This document shows, in pieces, positions 1 to 11,429 of a DNA stretch of 64,000 nucleotides. This DNA comes from Lingula anatina. Taxonomy: Eukaryota; Brachiopoda; Lingulata; Lingulida; Lingulidae. Where the stretch lies: positions 211,684 through 275,683 of the forward strand of contig NW_019775538.1 of the NCBI RefSeq assembly GCF_001039355.2, written 5' to 3'. Every line of letters starts with the position of its first letter. The stretch's first letter is position 1. The notes beneath the pieces were generated by a model. The model did not search any database, was not told the DNA's origin, and saw only the letters and a list, made by a program, of their open reading frames with translations. The translations under genes were made by a program, and so were the position numbers.

Positions 1-147
1 ACGTGTATTTCATACAGGGAAGGATAATGCTCTCGTCCGTAATCAAAATATACACATCCCTTTCCCTTGTGTAATCAATATCATCTCATGTTTAATCGGC
101 TTCTATCGGGAATTTAAACAAGGTTTATTGTTCTTCAATTTAAATTA

Positions 148-385
148 TTATGGTCTGAAAGATTCATACTAGTAGTTTATAATGCAGTTTTGAAGGTGTT
201 TTATTAATTTTTTTCGTGTTTTTTTTTTTTTTTTTTTTTTTTNNNNNNNNNNNNNNNNNNNNNNNNNNNNNNNNNNNNNNNNNNNNNNNNNNNNNNNNNN
301 ATTATTATGGTCTGAATTATTAATACTAGTAGTTTATAATACAGTTTTGAAGGTGTTTTATTAATTTTTTTCGTTTTTTTTTTTT
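148..385. repeat. Direct copies flanking the assembly gap
   Basis: About 85 bases beginning attattatggtctga occur at 148-242 and again from 301 with few differences. Both copies end in a poly-T run. They lie on either side of the N run at 243-300, so they probably represent one locus that was not collapsed, or a short tandem repeat that stalled assembly. Confidence 0.8.
243..300. other. Assembly gap (58 N)
   Basis: Run of N of unknown true length, entered from a poly-T tract on the left. Confidence 0.99.
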
Positions 386-1100
386 TTTGTATTATGTAGG
401 CTACTGTCAGTTGCAAGTGTATTGTAAGTGTCTTCTATGTACTTTGCAGTTGTTGTTTTTTCAGTGTCAAATCCTTGCTTTCGACAATAAATTTAAAAAA
501 GAAAATAAATCAACTCATATTGCGTACACCTCCGCTTTATTTTATATTGCACTGACTTGTATTCTTAATTAAAAACAAGATCATAGAATATTAGTCTACT
601 TTATCGGAAATGGGGAAACTATGAAGATATTAAAAATCCGGAGGAGCTACACAGCAAGAAATCCCAATTCTGTGCTGGTCTAAACTAAGTGTTTTTATTT
701 CCGTTAGTTTATGTTTACATGTGATTCATTATTATGCAGGCCTATAATATTTTAACATATACTTTGCCAGTCCAGAGGACCTGCGATATCAAAAATATTG
801 CAGGTCCTCTGGCATTTCAAGTGGTCATGACCTGTCGGATAGGCAATTTCCCCATGTCTGCTTCATCACTAGGCGTTACTCTGAATCAAGTTTTTAAAAA
901 TATTTTTTATTGTGTTAGATGTCTCTCTTCTCCGAAGCATTGCGTGAGCTTTAGTTGAGAATGGCTTCCCTGTCGCAATTTTGAACAAATTTATGCATAT
1001 TGATGTTATAAATTTTTCCAATGTTCTTCTGCCGAAAAAAAGTTGAATTTATGATTATTCTTTTCTCTAATATAGGTCCAACATAGGTCCAACAGCTTGT
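386..1100. other. No gene recognised
   Basis: AT-rich sequence. The only structure noticed is a near-perfect inverted pair around 767-812 (ccagaggacctgc / gcaggtcctctgg), a short hairpin. No exon with plausible splice sites was found. Confidence 0.5.
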
Positions 1101-1103
1101 CAT

Positions 1104-1954
1104 TTAAACTTTCGGATTATTCTTGATGAACGAATAGATTTCACGTCCATACTGGTCAATGTAGGACACTTTCACGGCACTCTCCGTCATTTCGAGCCCT
1201 ACAAATCCGTTGAATCGACTAAACATCGTGCTTTCAACGTTCCACTTCTTCACATCGCTGAGGGCAGTAGGGTTTTGGTCGCGAGTTTTCGATCCCGACC
1301 CAGAGACGATGTAATCGACGATCTTGCTCGCTGACTTTTTGTGAAGATGCTCCAAATCGTGGTCGTGGCCGCAAATATACAGGGCAACCTTGTATTGCTC
1401 CAACAGGGGGCGCACGTTGTCGTACATCCATTGAGTTGAGCTCTTCTTGCCGTGGGAGCCCGATGAAAAGACGGGATGGTGACCCACTACGATTATCCAA
1501 TCCCCGAGAGATGCCGCCAGTTGGGCCTTGAACCAAGCCATTTGGGTGCGGTCTCCGTCACCGCGGAGGGGATCGGTGTCGATCATGATAAAATGGACCT
1601 TCTTCGTCCCCACGTTTTTGTAGAAGGAGTAATACAGGCGCGGCATGAACCATCTTGGTTCTTTCGCAGCAAACATGGTTTGGTATTTGGCGCGCCCGAA
1701 CATATGGTCGTGGTTTCCTGCGATGACGTACCACGTCTTCTGCAGGGACGGATGGGTGTAGATTTTACGCCACGTGTTTTCAAACTGTGGATCGTCTACT
1801 CCGGAAACGCCAATCTCGTAGAAGTTGTCCCCCAGGGCCAGCGTGAATTGGGAGCTGTGGTCCTGGGCCCATTTGCCCAACGTAGCGGCTACGAACTCCT
1901 GACTGGAACCCGGCTTGCCCCAGTCACCCAGCGCGACGTAAGTTAATTGGGCGC
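1104..1954 (-). CDS. Purple acid phosphatase (tartrate-resistant type 5-like), 3' terminal exon
   Basis: The exon starts after an acceptor (tctttccag at 1955-1963 on the minus strand) and ends at a TAA at 1104-1106, giving about 283 residues. All metallophosphatase blocks of the ACP5/TRAP family appear in order: VALGDWG, LGDNFY, GNHDH, VVGHHP and GHDHDL. These supply the Asp, Asp/Tyr, Asn, His and His/His ligands of the Fe(III)-M(II) centre. In known relatives the enzyme is a secreted or lysosomal phosphomonoesterase. The reading frame is open upstream of the first in-frame ATG and contains the first metal-binding block, so the true start and signal peptide must lie in an upstream exon that I could not find. 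A MITE begins about 30 bp upstream of the exon. The family call is confident; the substrate is unknown. Confidence 0.9.
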
Positions 1955-1982
1955 CTGGAAAGAGATGATGCCATCTAAGGGC

Positions 1983-2188
1983 GCATTCCCATAGATTTTA
2001 GATCGATCTATCCCCGTGGGGAGTCTCACTAGATTACTGTCAGATAATCCGGCTTAAATGTCCGTCCCGCCTACTACAAGCTGTTAGGGGGTAATTAACT
2101 TTCGTGCCCGCTCGGCTGACAGCTATTTAGCGTGAACTCCCAGGGAGTTAGGTCGATCTAGTTGGATCGATCTAATCTCTGGAAATGA
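1983..2188. mobile_element. Palindromic MITE, family M (copy 1)
   Basis: About 205 bp whose ends are inverted copies of each other (cattcccatagattttagat versus atctaatctctggaaatg) and rich in gatcgatct. Related copies lie at 13,556-13,790 and, in reverse orientation, at 53,757-53,966. No coding capacity, so presumably mobilised in trans. It sits just upstream of the phosphatase exon. Confidence 0.75.
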
Positions 2189-2189
2189 G

Positions 2190-3210
2190 GTCTATCAGTT
2201 TACTTTGTGTTATCCACTCTTATTCTGAGAAAGCTCCTCTACATTCAACGAAGGAGATCCTTCACACACTATTAAGTGCAAAAAATTTACCAAGTGATTT
2301 TTTCATTATCATTGACCTACCTTTTGAAGGTAGGTTGTGCGAGCAGAAATGTATCTAACTGCTTCTTTTGCAAATTGCAACAAATCTTACATCAATCTTG
2401 TTCACTAAATCGAGTAAAGCGGGGGAAAACACTTAAGCAACGTTTAGACACAGTCTTGTTCTGTAGCAGAAACGGCAAATCAATCATAAAAAAGGTTGAA
2501 AAGGTCGCATCCAGCAGTGATTTTTACAAAACATTTTTGGGCGGTAAGTTCGAGAAGAAGACAGTTTGCTTCCACCCACGCGCTAGATAAAAGGCTCCAC
2601 TCTAAGCGGTGGGCAAAATGCCCAGTTGGGCGAATTAAATAATGGATAAAATATATTCTACACCGTCTTTAATGTGACCAAGACTTACGGCAGTTAGTTT
2701 TTGAACGGATTTTTTAACGGTGCTGGATGCGTCCCTGCATTCTCAATAAACCTACGTACCCGTGAATGGAGCCGAGGTACCTGAAAAATGAAACATCAAG
2801 AACATCAGGTAAATTTAATGATTTAGGTGGGGGATACTTTGCTTTTGTTTTGGTATACATATTTATCTTACATCTAGAATAAAGAAAACTAAGTCATTTC
2901 GTTTGAAATCATGTTCATTTTTCATCTAATGATTTATTCAAGACAAAATCTAAAATGTGTTGCAAACAAATATATTTGAATAAATAGTATTTTAATCTAC
3001 GTGAATGACATAAAAGGACGTTAACATCTGGTTAATAATCCCAAGACACGCTTAACAAATAGCACACACAGGGTAAAAAAGCAATAAACAAGCAGAGTAG
3101 GCAGCATTTAGCACTCGGGTTCTGCCCCAAAGCTTTAACAGTCGTCGGTTTCACATCCTGGAGTGAAACAGAACACAATTTAGCAAAGTTTACAGGCTTA
3201 AAATGACGAC
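2190..3210. other. No gene recognised
   Basis: A 104-codon plus-strand frame at 2276-2590 has no recognisable motif or splice support. A possible 21-bp mini-exon with splice-like borders lies at about 2763-2783 on the minus strand, but nothing ties it to a gene. Confidence 0.4.
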
Positions 3211-3311
3211 CAACTTTTGGCCATAGATTATTTTGTGAAACCGATTTCCATTGGTTAGAGCACTTTTGGTCATAAATTATTTTGTGAAACCGATTTCTAT
3301 TGGTTAGAGGA
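3211..3311. repeat. Two-copy ~50-bp tandem repeat
   Basis: The unit acttttggccatagattatt... to ...attggttagag occurs at about 3211-3259 and again at 3262-3311 with a handful of changes. It lies just downstream of the last WSC-gene exon and could be part of its 3' UTR. Confidence 0.75.
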
Positions 3312-3483
3312 CTTTCCCCCCAACTTCCTGGGTTCTAATGATGCCCCTCCTCTTTCCTCTACACGTAACGACCCCTCATGCCCGTCCAATAATCCCAAAA
3401 GGTCAGTGCGCTTACTGCAACGATTGCAAGAAGTCATTACTACTGGTATCATGAAGGCGCGGTAAAAACGTTTTGGCGATACC

Positions 3484-6400
3484 TCATATAGACTCTGAGC
3501 GCACGCTCGAAGTACTCTGGGAGTTGCCGTTGCCATACCTGAAAATCTTACATAATTATAGCGGTGTTCACAGACCTATGGTATACCGGGTAGACCTTGG
3601 CTAGCATGTAGTAATATGCAACTGGTGCGATAGCAGCCCCGATAATAAAAAAAAGACACGATTGTAACTACCGAAGCCACCGTTTCCTAAACCGATGCCA
3701 AATAAAACTCACTAGTACTAGTTGCATCGACTTTGTATTTGTAAACCACATTTCTCCAATCTCCTCCGCAAACTTCTGAACGCTCCCCTGGGCATTCCAC
3801 AAAACATTCCGAGTCAGAAGTTTTGCCATATGTCCCATAAGAATTGCCACAACGACAAGCGAATCTACCAAACAGAATGTCGAAGTGTTAAGAATAAGAA
3901 CTTCCGTTATAATGTTGAAATAATATGTTCTGTTTTAACGGAACGGTCTCTATAAGAATTTTGTTTTTAATCACCTTTTTAATAGACCATTTTTCTTTGA
4001 AAGAAAACTCATTTTGTAATCCAATGGGTTTAAAAACCACTCAGGTATATCTTGTTTAAGTCACGTGGCAATCAATTATACAGAAAAAACGCAACTAACA
4101 CAAAAACCGTGCCTTTACAGCATGGAGACCAAGGGAAGTTTCACTCACCCACTCTGGATGCCAAAATACTGATAACCCTTACAATGGTCATAACACATTT
4201 GTAGGTCCATATTTCTGCTGTCCTCCAGTTTATCACTACTAGGAATGTCTCTTGGTCTCTTATCCTTATAACAGCCCTTGTATTCTACGCGGGAAATTGG
4301 TTCAAATATAAGATTGTTTGAATTTGTTCGATTATGTTTTATAGAATGTATTATAAGATAACTAACTTCATATAGAAACGTTGTCTTTTCATTTTTTAAA
4401 TAGACGAAGCTGGCTGATTAAGATTTTTAGGTTTAAAACTGAGAGAAAGGTCAGGTGAATCAAAATGATAAGAATTTATGGACTATAATGACTTTCATAC
4501 AACGACTTACCCGTGTTTTGAGAAACTGTAGCTAGAAAATATAAAGATACAAAATAGAGGTGACATCAAAGACGTTTTCATTATAAACTCTAAAATCACT
4601 TTAGAAGTCAGTCAGTGTTTTACGCATTTAAATATATATAGATACGTGGGTGCACTGACGTGGAGGTGAAAGAAAACGTGTCACAAAAACGTACGAAGTT
4701 TACCCGCAATATGTTTTTGACGTTGTGTGTCAGTTTGTTCACCGTGTTCAATATTCCTGCTTTGTCTTAGAGGCCATTCACAAAGAGAAGTGCCAAGTGC
4801 TAGCTAGGCCACGACCTAAATATGGCGGGCCTACACAAAAGGAAGACCGCTTAATTCTGTAATGGTATCTCCGCCTCTCACACGGCTCCCCACGCGCCGT
4901 CCCTCGACCGGTTGAATTGAGCCGAGACTTAATTACTGTGCCCCTGCAGGTACGACTCGTGGGGAAGCTTGTGAGAGGCGGAGAGACCATTACAGTATTA
5001 AGCGGTCTTCCTTTCGCGTAGGTCCGCCATATTTAGGTCGTGGCCTAGCTAGCACGCTCTTCTCATTCTGAATGGCCTCTGATGTTTTGTCTGTCATGTC
5101 TAGATAATTTTTCGAACTGAAATTCTGTTTATTTTTCGTCACACCCCTTGATAGGATAGTTCAGCACACTGGTTTAAGCGGCCATTATTCATATCTGTCA
5201 CAGCGTTTTGAAAAACTCTCAATTCCAGTCTCGAGGGAATCTAGCGAGGCGGTCGGCCCTACGGTTTGACGATGCCGTATATATACAAGTAATGTTAGTA
5301 ATTGACAGCCATGAGTGAATAAGGAGCGGGGAGTGTTTTGTACAGTAACCGAGTTGATTGACAATAAAATGAAAAACCAACTTTAGTTTCTGACGGTCCA
5401 AAAATCGATACATTCTTTGGACTTTCAACAGAAAGTTTTTGGTTCACGAGGTTCGAAAATTACTGCAATTTAAATAAATATTCCCCAGATCTGAAACTGA
5501 ATGCCTTTATGCTATACATGAAGAATCCTGCTGAAATATGGTTATTCGAATTGCCAGACACAAGCAGATATAGTTACGATGTTCTCAAAACAGCATATCT
5601 AAATAATTTCGAAAGACAAACTCAAAATGGACTAGAGAACACGAACTCGGAGAAAGAAAACAAGCAGAGAATGAATCCATCAAGGTTTATATTGCGGATA
5701 TGCCACACCGTTTTTTTTTCTTCTTAATAAAAACGCGGACGACAGACTGAGAGGGTTACGAAACGAAATAAAATGTTTTGTTATCGCGCAAAACCCATCT
5801 AATTTAGTAGACCCAAAGAATCACTCGCAACCAGGGTCAACAACCGGTACTGATGCAATTATTGGATCAATACCGGTTGAGAACAACAAGCCTGAGAACA
5901 TAACATCTGTCTCTGAAATTGAACAAGGCAGCAAAGCTGTCAAATGTACAGACAAAAAACAGAAAATAAAGATGCAAAATAGGTCATTTTGTCAATTTTG
6001 ATGCAATAATAAATAATGCTTATAATAGCACTGTTAGTCAACACTGAATTTTAATCATGCACAACAGGTAACATGATCAATAACAGGAGCGGACCCAGAG
6101 ATATTTTCTGACAGTATTCCAAAGTATCTATGTTGATCCATCCTCTATTTTGATGGTCTTCCAACAGAAAAAAATAGATATCGGTCAATATAAACTTAAA
6201 AACCTGACCGTCTTCCGGAAGACCCGGAAGATGGTCTCAATCCATCCCTTCAATAAGATTACAGTTTCAGGACCATGAGAGTTCAAATTCACATTATGAA
6301 AGTCCCAATATTTGAAAAATGATGACAGTGTATAAAATAATATTACATAATGTTTAAAGACATAAAAACCAATACAACTGCTTATGTGGAAATACAGAAA

Positions 6401-9400
6401 ATGTGCAGAGCCTCAGGCAGATGGGAGTTAAAAGTCACAAATGCCAGTGTTTGAGAAAAAAATTAAAAAGGAAAACAACAAAACTAGAAAAGCACTCTGA
6501 GAGCGCAGACCTCTGCCAAGGCAGCAATTTTTGATTATTATTGATTATTGATAGATTATTGATCCACACCACCACCAAAAACTAATCATTGTCCTCCTTG
6601 ACCCACTTCTGACAGTTCCTGAAAATTTCATCAAAATTGGTCCATAACTTTTTGAGTTATGTTGATGACAGACAAACAGGGGTGAAAACATAACCTCCTT
6701 GGCAGAGGTAAATATAATTCCAATGAAGCTGCTATTCAAACTTTTAGTCTTTTAGGCCCATATTTGCAATATTAACCTTTGGGAGTTTACAGGGAAATAT
6801 TAACAAGTGTGCTTTATGTAATCTCATTTAATGGCCTATTAATTAGCCAAATGACTTTATAACTCTGAAATTAGCCTAGTGATACCCATTGGAAATTTAC
6901 AGACTGACCCTCTCAAAGGTCTTCAGGCCCATAAGTCACACCTTAAGAAAAGCACAAAACAATAATGTACAAAATAGGAGACTACCAATTCTGATGCAAT
7001 AGTACATCATGTTTAACTGCACAGTCAATATCAAATTTTAATTATGCACAACAGGTAACACCGACGAAAGTAAAAGCATAAGGCTTCAGGCCCATCAGAG
7101 TTCAAGTTTAAACTTAGACACATCTGTGTCTGTACATAAAAAATCTACAGTGAATTACGGAACAGCAAGAAAAACAAATTGCTGACATTGGGATATTATA
7201 GTAGGTAAGAAACCAAATAGGAAAACAACACTATGCAGGAACACCGTACTGTTCTTATTGTCGGAGGAATGGTCACACGAACGCTGCGTGCCGGTGTCAA
7301 AAACGGACCACAAGGGGTCCCCGCTGTTTTAAATGTAACAGATTTGGACACATATAAATATTTTGCAGATCATTTTCAAACTTCTAACATCAAAATTCTC
7401 TAAGAAAGCAAACCTTTCACAAAGGGAACCGTAATTTTAAACTAAAAGGCAAAAATCACAAATTGCAAAAGATCGGGGTGAGTTTTGCCAACATGTTCCT
7501 TTTTATATAGGGTCACCCGTTCGATCATGGCAAGCGAAAAGGAAAAACCATTAGAAAAAAAAAAACAATTTCGTAGAGTTCTTCATCAATGGGATCAAAA
7601 TTAGAGCTTTGATAGATACAGGACCATATTATACAATTGTGAATACCAAACTATTACGACGACAGTCCGCATTCCTTATCCACTCATGACTGTCAATTAC
7701 TAGCATTATATGCAGAAAAATGAAACAGTTGTAACATGGTACATATAGGTGAAATTTATCGACTTTGCCTCAGAGAACTTGGCAAAAATAACAACAGCGA
7801 CTCGGCACGATGTCGGGAGTTCGCATTTGGTATCTACAACATGCATCCAACCAAAGATCTACAGCTTCTACTAACGGGAATTAGGCTACCCATGCAACAC
7901 ACCATCATCATATACATTTTTAAAGGCATACATACTGGACGGGCGGGATTTGATTTCGTAGACCACATTTCTCCAATCTCCCCCACAAATCTCTGAACTT
8001 TCCCCGGGGCAACTCATGTCGCACTCGGAGTCAGACGTTTTACCGTATGTCCCATAGGAGTTGCCACAACGACAAGCATAGCTAGGTAAAAAAAAAGAAT
8101 GTATCTTCTAATTATTAATTCTCAACAAATTCACTACGTCGAAGAAATTGTGAAGAAATAAAAGTTTTCAAAAAAAAAAAAAAAAAAAGGTAATCTCAAT
8201 GCTTAAACCATTTTAATTTGTCCGCCTCCCATTTAGAAACATTTATTTAAAGATGATAAAATACTTATATCGAAATAAGAATAATGTGCCCACAAAGCGT
8301 ACCCCTTCTGGATTCCAAAATAGCGGAAGCCTTTACAATGGTAGAGACATTTCTGTATGTCCATTCCACTGGTGTCCTCCAGCTTGTCAACACTGGGGAT
8401 ATCTCTGGGGTACTGGTCCTTATAACAACCTTTGTATTCTGTATATACATATATTGAATGTAATTATCTACATGTACATATAAAATGCGGCGTTTAGAAG
8501 TATAACTATCTTGTCGAGAACTATAAAATGCTCGACCGCATTAGCATTTTTGTAATGAAATCATATGGCTGTTAGGCCCAAACATGTTATTCGGTCAAAT
8601 CGTAGGGCCCGTCCACATCAAGTTGAATCGTGGATTTACAGATGCTCTCTTATATATGTGCTACAGAAAATATCATAATGGTATAATGTTAAAACGGACG
8701 TACCTGTATATGCGGTTGCCTTAGTAAAGGTAGCTGGAATATAAAAAGACACTGACGTGAAGTGGTGATTATAATCGATATATTTGTTTTAGCTATCGAA
8801 TATTCATTTAGTTATTTGCCCTACAGTTACAGAGGTTCATCATTATTGTAGTTATAAACAACAGGATAGCATATTTTTTATTAAAACAAAAATGGAAACA
8901 TAACTGGAAAACGAGCACGTAAATAACCGGAGTTGGGGACGAGTGGAAGTTTCAAGAGCCTACCAGGGGTTGAAGAAGTGGTCTGGTCTGGCAGTGAAGA
9001 AACGTTTGCTAGCTTGAGTGCCTCATACGGCAGCCGGTGTAGCGAATTTATTCTAAGGGCCCGTGTTACAGAAAGTCCACCCGCCATATAGTTATAATGG
9101 TGAGGGTTAGTCTGACCTAAGTGGGTCAATCTCTAGGGTGAGGTTCACCTGTACAATTGAATGGGAAACGGACTCTCTGTTATGGGGGACTTTCTGTCAC
9201 GTTACACCGGGCTGTATCCTCCCCAGGGCTGCGAAAGCGACAACTTACACTTTGCAACAGGAGCAAAAATGACCAGGCTTCCTTTGAATGGTGTATTATG
9301 AATTGAATAAATATTATGTACAATTTCAACCTACTTGGTTGCAAATCTCTTAATGAATTATTATATTTTTATACCGTTGGCGTATTTTGCCTTGATTTCA

Positions 9401-10921
9401 TACACGCCGTTCCTCCAGTCGCCTCCACAGATCTGAGAACTGTTCCCGGCACAAGAGTGGTCGCACTCGGATTCGGAGGAGGCTTTGCCGTAATACCCGT
9501 AGGAGTTGCCGCAGCGACACTCTTCTCTAAAATATTCAAAGTAAAAAAAGCCAGAATATGCATGAGCATTGAACCTATTATCTATGTATGGAGATATTGT
9601 GGCGTTTTTAATATGTCAGGCAAAGTGAAATAGATGGTTGTCAGGAAAATAAATAAATAAATTCAACATAAGGCTTGATACTTTAATTTCCTTTTTATTC
9701 CTACTGAAATTACAATTTAAGACGCATTAAGAACGCACATTTACATATGTGACGTGTACTTAATCGAAGTCTTATTACTATTAGTTTATTTTGTTTTGTA
9801 TTGTTCAAATTTTATTCAAAATTCAACAAAGCAGCCAGGTAAGGCTACATATATCTTACCCATTTTGGACTCCAAAATATCTGTAACCTCTACAATGATC
9901 TAAACATTTCTGCACGTACATCTTGCTGCTTTCCAGCTTACCGCTACTGGGAATATCGCGTGGATATTGGTCCTTGTAACAACCAATATATTCTGCGGAG
10001 AAAAGTTCTTCTACTTTTAATTGAATTTTACTCAATAAGAAGATTAAGTTTGTTAATGGTAATATTTTCAGAAGAGAAACAAAATCCATGGGATGATAAT
10101 ATTCGTAAAAATATACTTGATGTTATCAGTTATTAATGTGTAACTTTCAATTAGGCGTTTAATGACAAAACAAAATATAAGAGAGATCGTTGGTCAATAT
10201 TTGTATAAAATTGATAATCTGTTTCATAGTTTTGTCGCAAAGTTTGCATAGCTTTCCTTTTTTAAAACATCTTTCTCAATTTTCTATTAAGAATGTGCAA
10301 TGCACAATTCAAAAGTTACAAGTAAATTCACACACACGCGCACGCAAACACACACACACGCGCACGCGCGCGCTCGCACAAGCACAGGCAGGCACACCCG
10401 CGCTCTTGTCCTACCTTCTTTCAAGTCTCGTGGGGTCTCGTAGACAGCATTTCTCCAACCTCCACCGCAATTCTCCTTGCTGTCACCAGGGCAGGTCATG
10501 TCACACTCACTCTCGTCTGCTTTGCCATGGTAACCGTACGAGGTACCACATCGGCACTCATCACTGAAATCATTAGTAATAGATTGTGGTGGTGTCTGTG
10601 ATTTAAAGATTTGAAATGTATAGTCGTTTTTTTAATAAAGTATTTTAGATAAGACATCAAGAATGGTCGCTCTAAGTTTCAGACTGGCGCACGCACGCAC
10701 TGGTGCGCACATACATGCAACTACAAAACGCGCGCGCGCACACACACAAACACACCAGACCCGTAGCCAGGGGGGGGGGGTCGGAGGGTTCGAAAGAACC
10801 GCCCTTTTGCTGGGAAAAGGTCCAGTCTGGGTAAAATTTGATCTAGGTACATGAAGTTTATATGGGAAAAGGTCCACTTTTCAGAAAAAGAACCCACCTT
10901 TTGAAATTGCTGGCTACGGGC

Positions 10922-10959
<38 letters not shown>

Positions 10960-11113
10960 ATTTAAGAAGATACTAACCCAGCCTGTATTCCGAAGTACTG
11001 AAAATTTCTGCAAAAATAAAAGCATCTCTCCACTGTCATGGCATTCGAGTCCGTCAGTTTGTCTGTGCTAGGAATATCTCGGGGTCGGGTGTCCTTGTAG
11101 CACCCAACATACC
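3484..11113 (-). CDS. Multi-WSC-domain single-pass membrane protein (5' end missing)
   Basis: Twelve exons with matching splice phases: 10978-11113, 10415-10563, 9860-9992, 9375-9526, 8704-8733, 8303-8438, 7936-8081, 4511-4531, 4149-4284, 3713-3864, 3576-3686 and 3484-3538. They encode four WSC domains, each split over two exons. The first exon of a pair carries the GCYKD...RDIP...YFGIQ half. The second carries the CRCGNSYG...CPG...CGG-WRN-VYE half. A hydrophobic segment and a short Ser-rich tail ending VRSESI follow. WSC domains are Cys-rich modules thought to bind carbohydrate, so a cell-surface glycan receptor or adhesion role is likely. Mini-exons of 30 and 21 nt act as linkers before domains 3 and 4. 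The signal-peptide exon was not found. One base appears to be missing in the membrane-segment exon. Introns carry a Gypsy gag-pro relic and several fold-back elements. Confidence 0.85.
3576..3686 (-). other. Transmembrane exon of the WSC gene with an apparent 1-nt deletion
   Basis: From the upstream phase the exon reads ...GGFGSYNRVFF and then runs to a TAG. One extra T in the T8 run (plus strand 3647-3654) would restore IIGAAIAPVAYYYMLAK, a typical membrane helix, and would make the exon end in the phase required by the terminal exon at 3484-3538. The other eleven exons are in phase, so exactly one nucleotide is missing here. It is either a homopolymer sequencing error or a real frameshift that removes the membrane anchor. 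Confidence 0.7.
3713..4284 (-). CDS. WSC domain 4 (exons 4149-4284 and 3713-3864)
   Basis: The first exon shows EYKGCYKDKRPRDIPSSDKL and ends YQYFGIQSG. The second begins FACRCGNSYGTYGKTSDSEC, continues with VECPGERSEVCGGDWRNVVY and ends in a Thr/Ser stretch before the membrane exon. All expected cysteines are present. The 21-nt linker exon at 4511-4531 precedes it. Confidence 0.85.
4770..5079. mobile_element. Fold-back element with long inverted arms, family A (copy 1)
   Basis: The left arm begins gaggccattcacaaagagaa and the right arm ends in its near-complement, cttctcattctgaatggcct. Arms exceed 100 bp and include gacctaaatatggcgggcct / ggtccgccatatttaggtc. The internal spacer is short and there is no ORF. 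It lies in a WSC-gene intron. A diverged relative is at 53,458-53,749. Confidence 0.8.
5975..7075. repeat. Direct repeat pair about 1 kb apart
   Basis: A block running from caaaatagg to gcacaacaggtaaca occurs at about 5980-6075 and again at about 6970-7055 with moderate divergence. It suggests two copies of a dispersed repeat, or an insertion between duplicated ends, within the gag-pro relic. Confidence 0.5.
6509..6711. mobile_element. Short TIR element with ctctgccaagg termini
   Basis: Inverted ends (acctctgccaagg ... ccttggcagaggt) bound about 200 bp containing ttttgagttatgttgatgac and a GT-rich arm. I recall similar sequences as common dispersed repeats in animals. It has inserted among the retroelement debris of the WSC-gene intron. 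No coding capacity. Confidence 0.6.
7936..8438 (-). CDS. WSC domain 3 (exons 8303-8438 and 7936-8081)
   Basis: The first half reads EYKGCYKDQYPRDIPSVDKL and ends FRYFGIQKG. The second half begins YACRCGNSYGTYGKTSDSEC and continues MSCPGESSEICGGDWRNVVY. The 30-nt linker exon at 8704-8733 (encoding ATFTKATAYT) lies just upstream. It is most similar to domain 4, consistent with recent duplication of an exon pair. Confidence 0.85.
9375..9992 (-). CDS. WSC domain 2 (exons 9860-9992 and 9375-9526)
   Basis: The first half reads EYIGCYKDQYPRDIPSSGKL and ends YRYFGVQNG. The second half reads EECRCGNSYGYYGKASSESE, then HSCAGNSSQICGGDWRNGVY. Splice phases (1 in, 2 between halves, 1 out) match the other domains. 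Confidence 0.85.
10320..10400. repeat. CA/CGCA-rich low-complexity tract
   Basis: Alternating cacacacgcgcacgcgcgcg-type sequence in an intron next to the second exon of WSC domain 1. It is a potential Z-DNA former. Confidence 0.7.
10415..11113 (-). CDS. WSC domain 1 (exons 10978-11113 and 10415-10563)
   Basis: The first half reads GYVGCYKDTRPRDIPSTDKL and ends QYFGIQAG. The second half reads DECRCGTSYGYHGKADESEC, then MTCPGDSKENCGGGWRNAVY. This is the most diverged of the four. The exon starts in phase 1, so at least one coding exon, presumably with the signal peptide, lies further upstream. Confidence 0.85.
10758..10925. mobile_element. Non-autonomous element with gcccgtagccag termini (copy 1)
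   Basis: Inverted ends (acccgtagccagggg ... gctggctacgggcc) bound about 165 bp with G-runs near one end and ttctttcgaa/tttcagaaaaag motifs inside. A relative in the same arrangement lies at 25,826-25,995. No coding capacity. Confidence 0.65.
10925..10957. repeat. (CA)n microsatellite
   Basis: Perfect CA repeat next to the end of the cgtagccag element, just past the first WSC exon. Confidence 0.95.
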
Positions 11114-11340
11114 CTGGAGGATTTGAAATCAATAAAAATATATCAGTCTATATCCAGAGAATTTAACATTGCAAGCGCATTAGCTTAATTGGTGGTTAGA
11201 TTTTTTAAGCAATTTTTTTTGTTCATTTTGTCTTGATGCGCACTGATTTTGACGCATCTGTAAAGAAGTCCGGAGATTACTGAGGTAGTTAAGCAGCACT
11301 TACGTTTAATTTGGTAAAAGAGAAAAATTATACCTTTGGC

Positions 11341-11345
11341 TGCTG

Positions 11346-11386
<41 letters not shown>

Positions 11387-11416
11387 GCTATTATTATTAT
11401 TATTATTATTATTATC
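11341..11416. repeat. Compound (ACT)n(ATT)n microsatellite
   Basis: About 14 ACT units pass into about 9 ATT units. The long Val/Ile-run translations across it are repeat artefacts. Confidence 0.95.
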
Positions 11417-11429
11417 CTGATTTTCATTT

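Larger units (their letters stand above)
5420..7665 (+). pseudogene. Decayed Ty3/Gypsy gag-protease in a WSC-gene intron
   Basis: Plus-strand pieces in retroelement order. Gag capsid signatures such as FENYC, AEIWLFELP, ESIKVYIADM and DDRLRGLRNEIK lie at about 5430-5960 in more than one frame. Two CCHC zinc knuckles lie at about 7250-7370 (CSYCRRNGHTNAAC and CFKCNRFGH), with a stop inside the second. An aspartic-protease core, INGIKIRALIDTG, lies at about 7585-7625. Frameshifts and roughly 1.2 kb of inserted repeats separate the gag and zinc-knuckle parts. No reverse transcriptase or integrase was seen. The element is antisense to the host gene. Confidence 0.8.

Noticed and set aside
1234-1946. 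Long frames overlapping the phosphatase exon on both strands
   Set aside because: They are other-frame readings of the phosphatase coding sequence and lack any motif.
10190-10567. 125-codon plus-strand frame
   Set aside because: Runs through a CA/CG repeat and antisense to the second exon of WSC domain 1.
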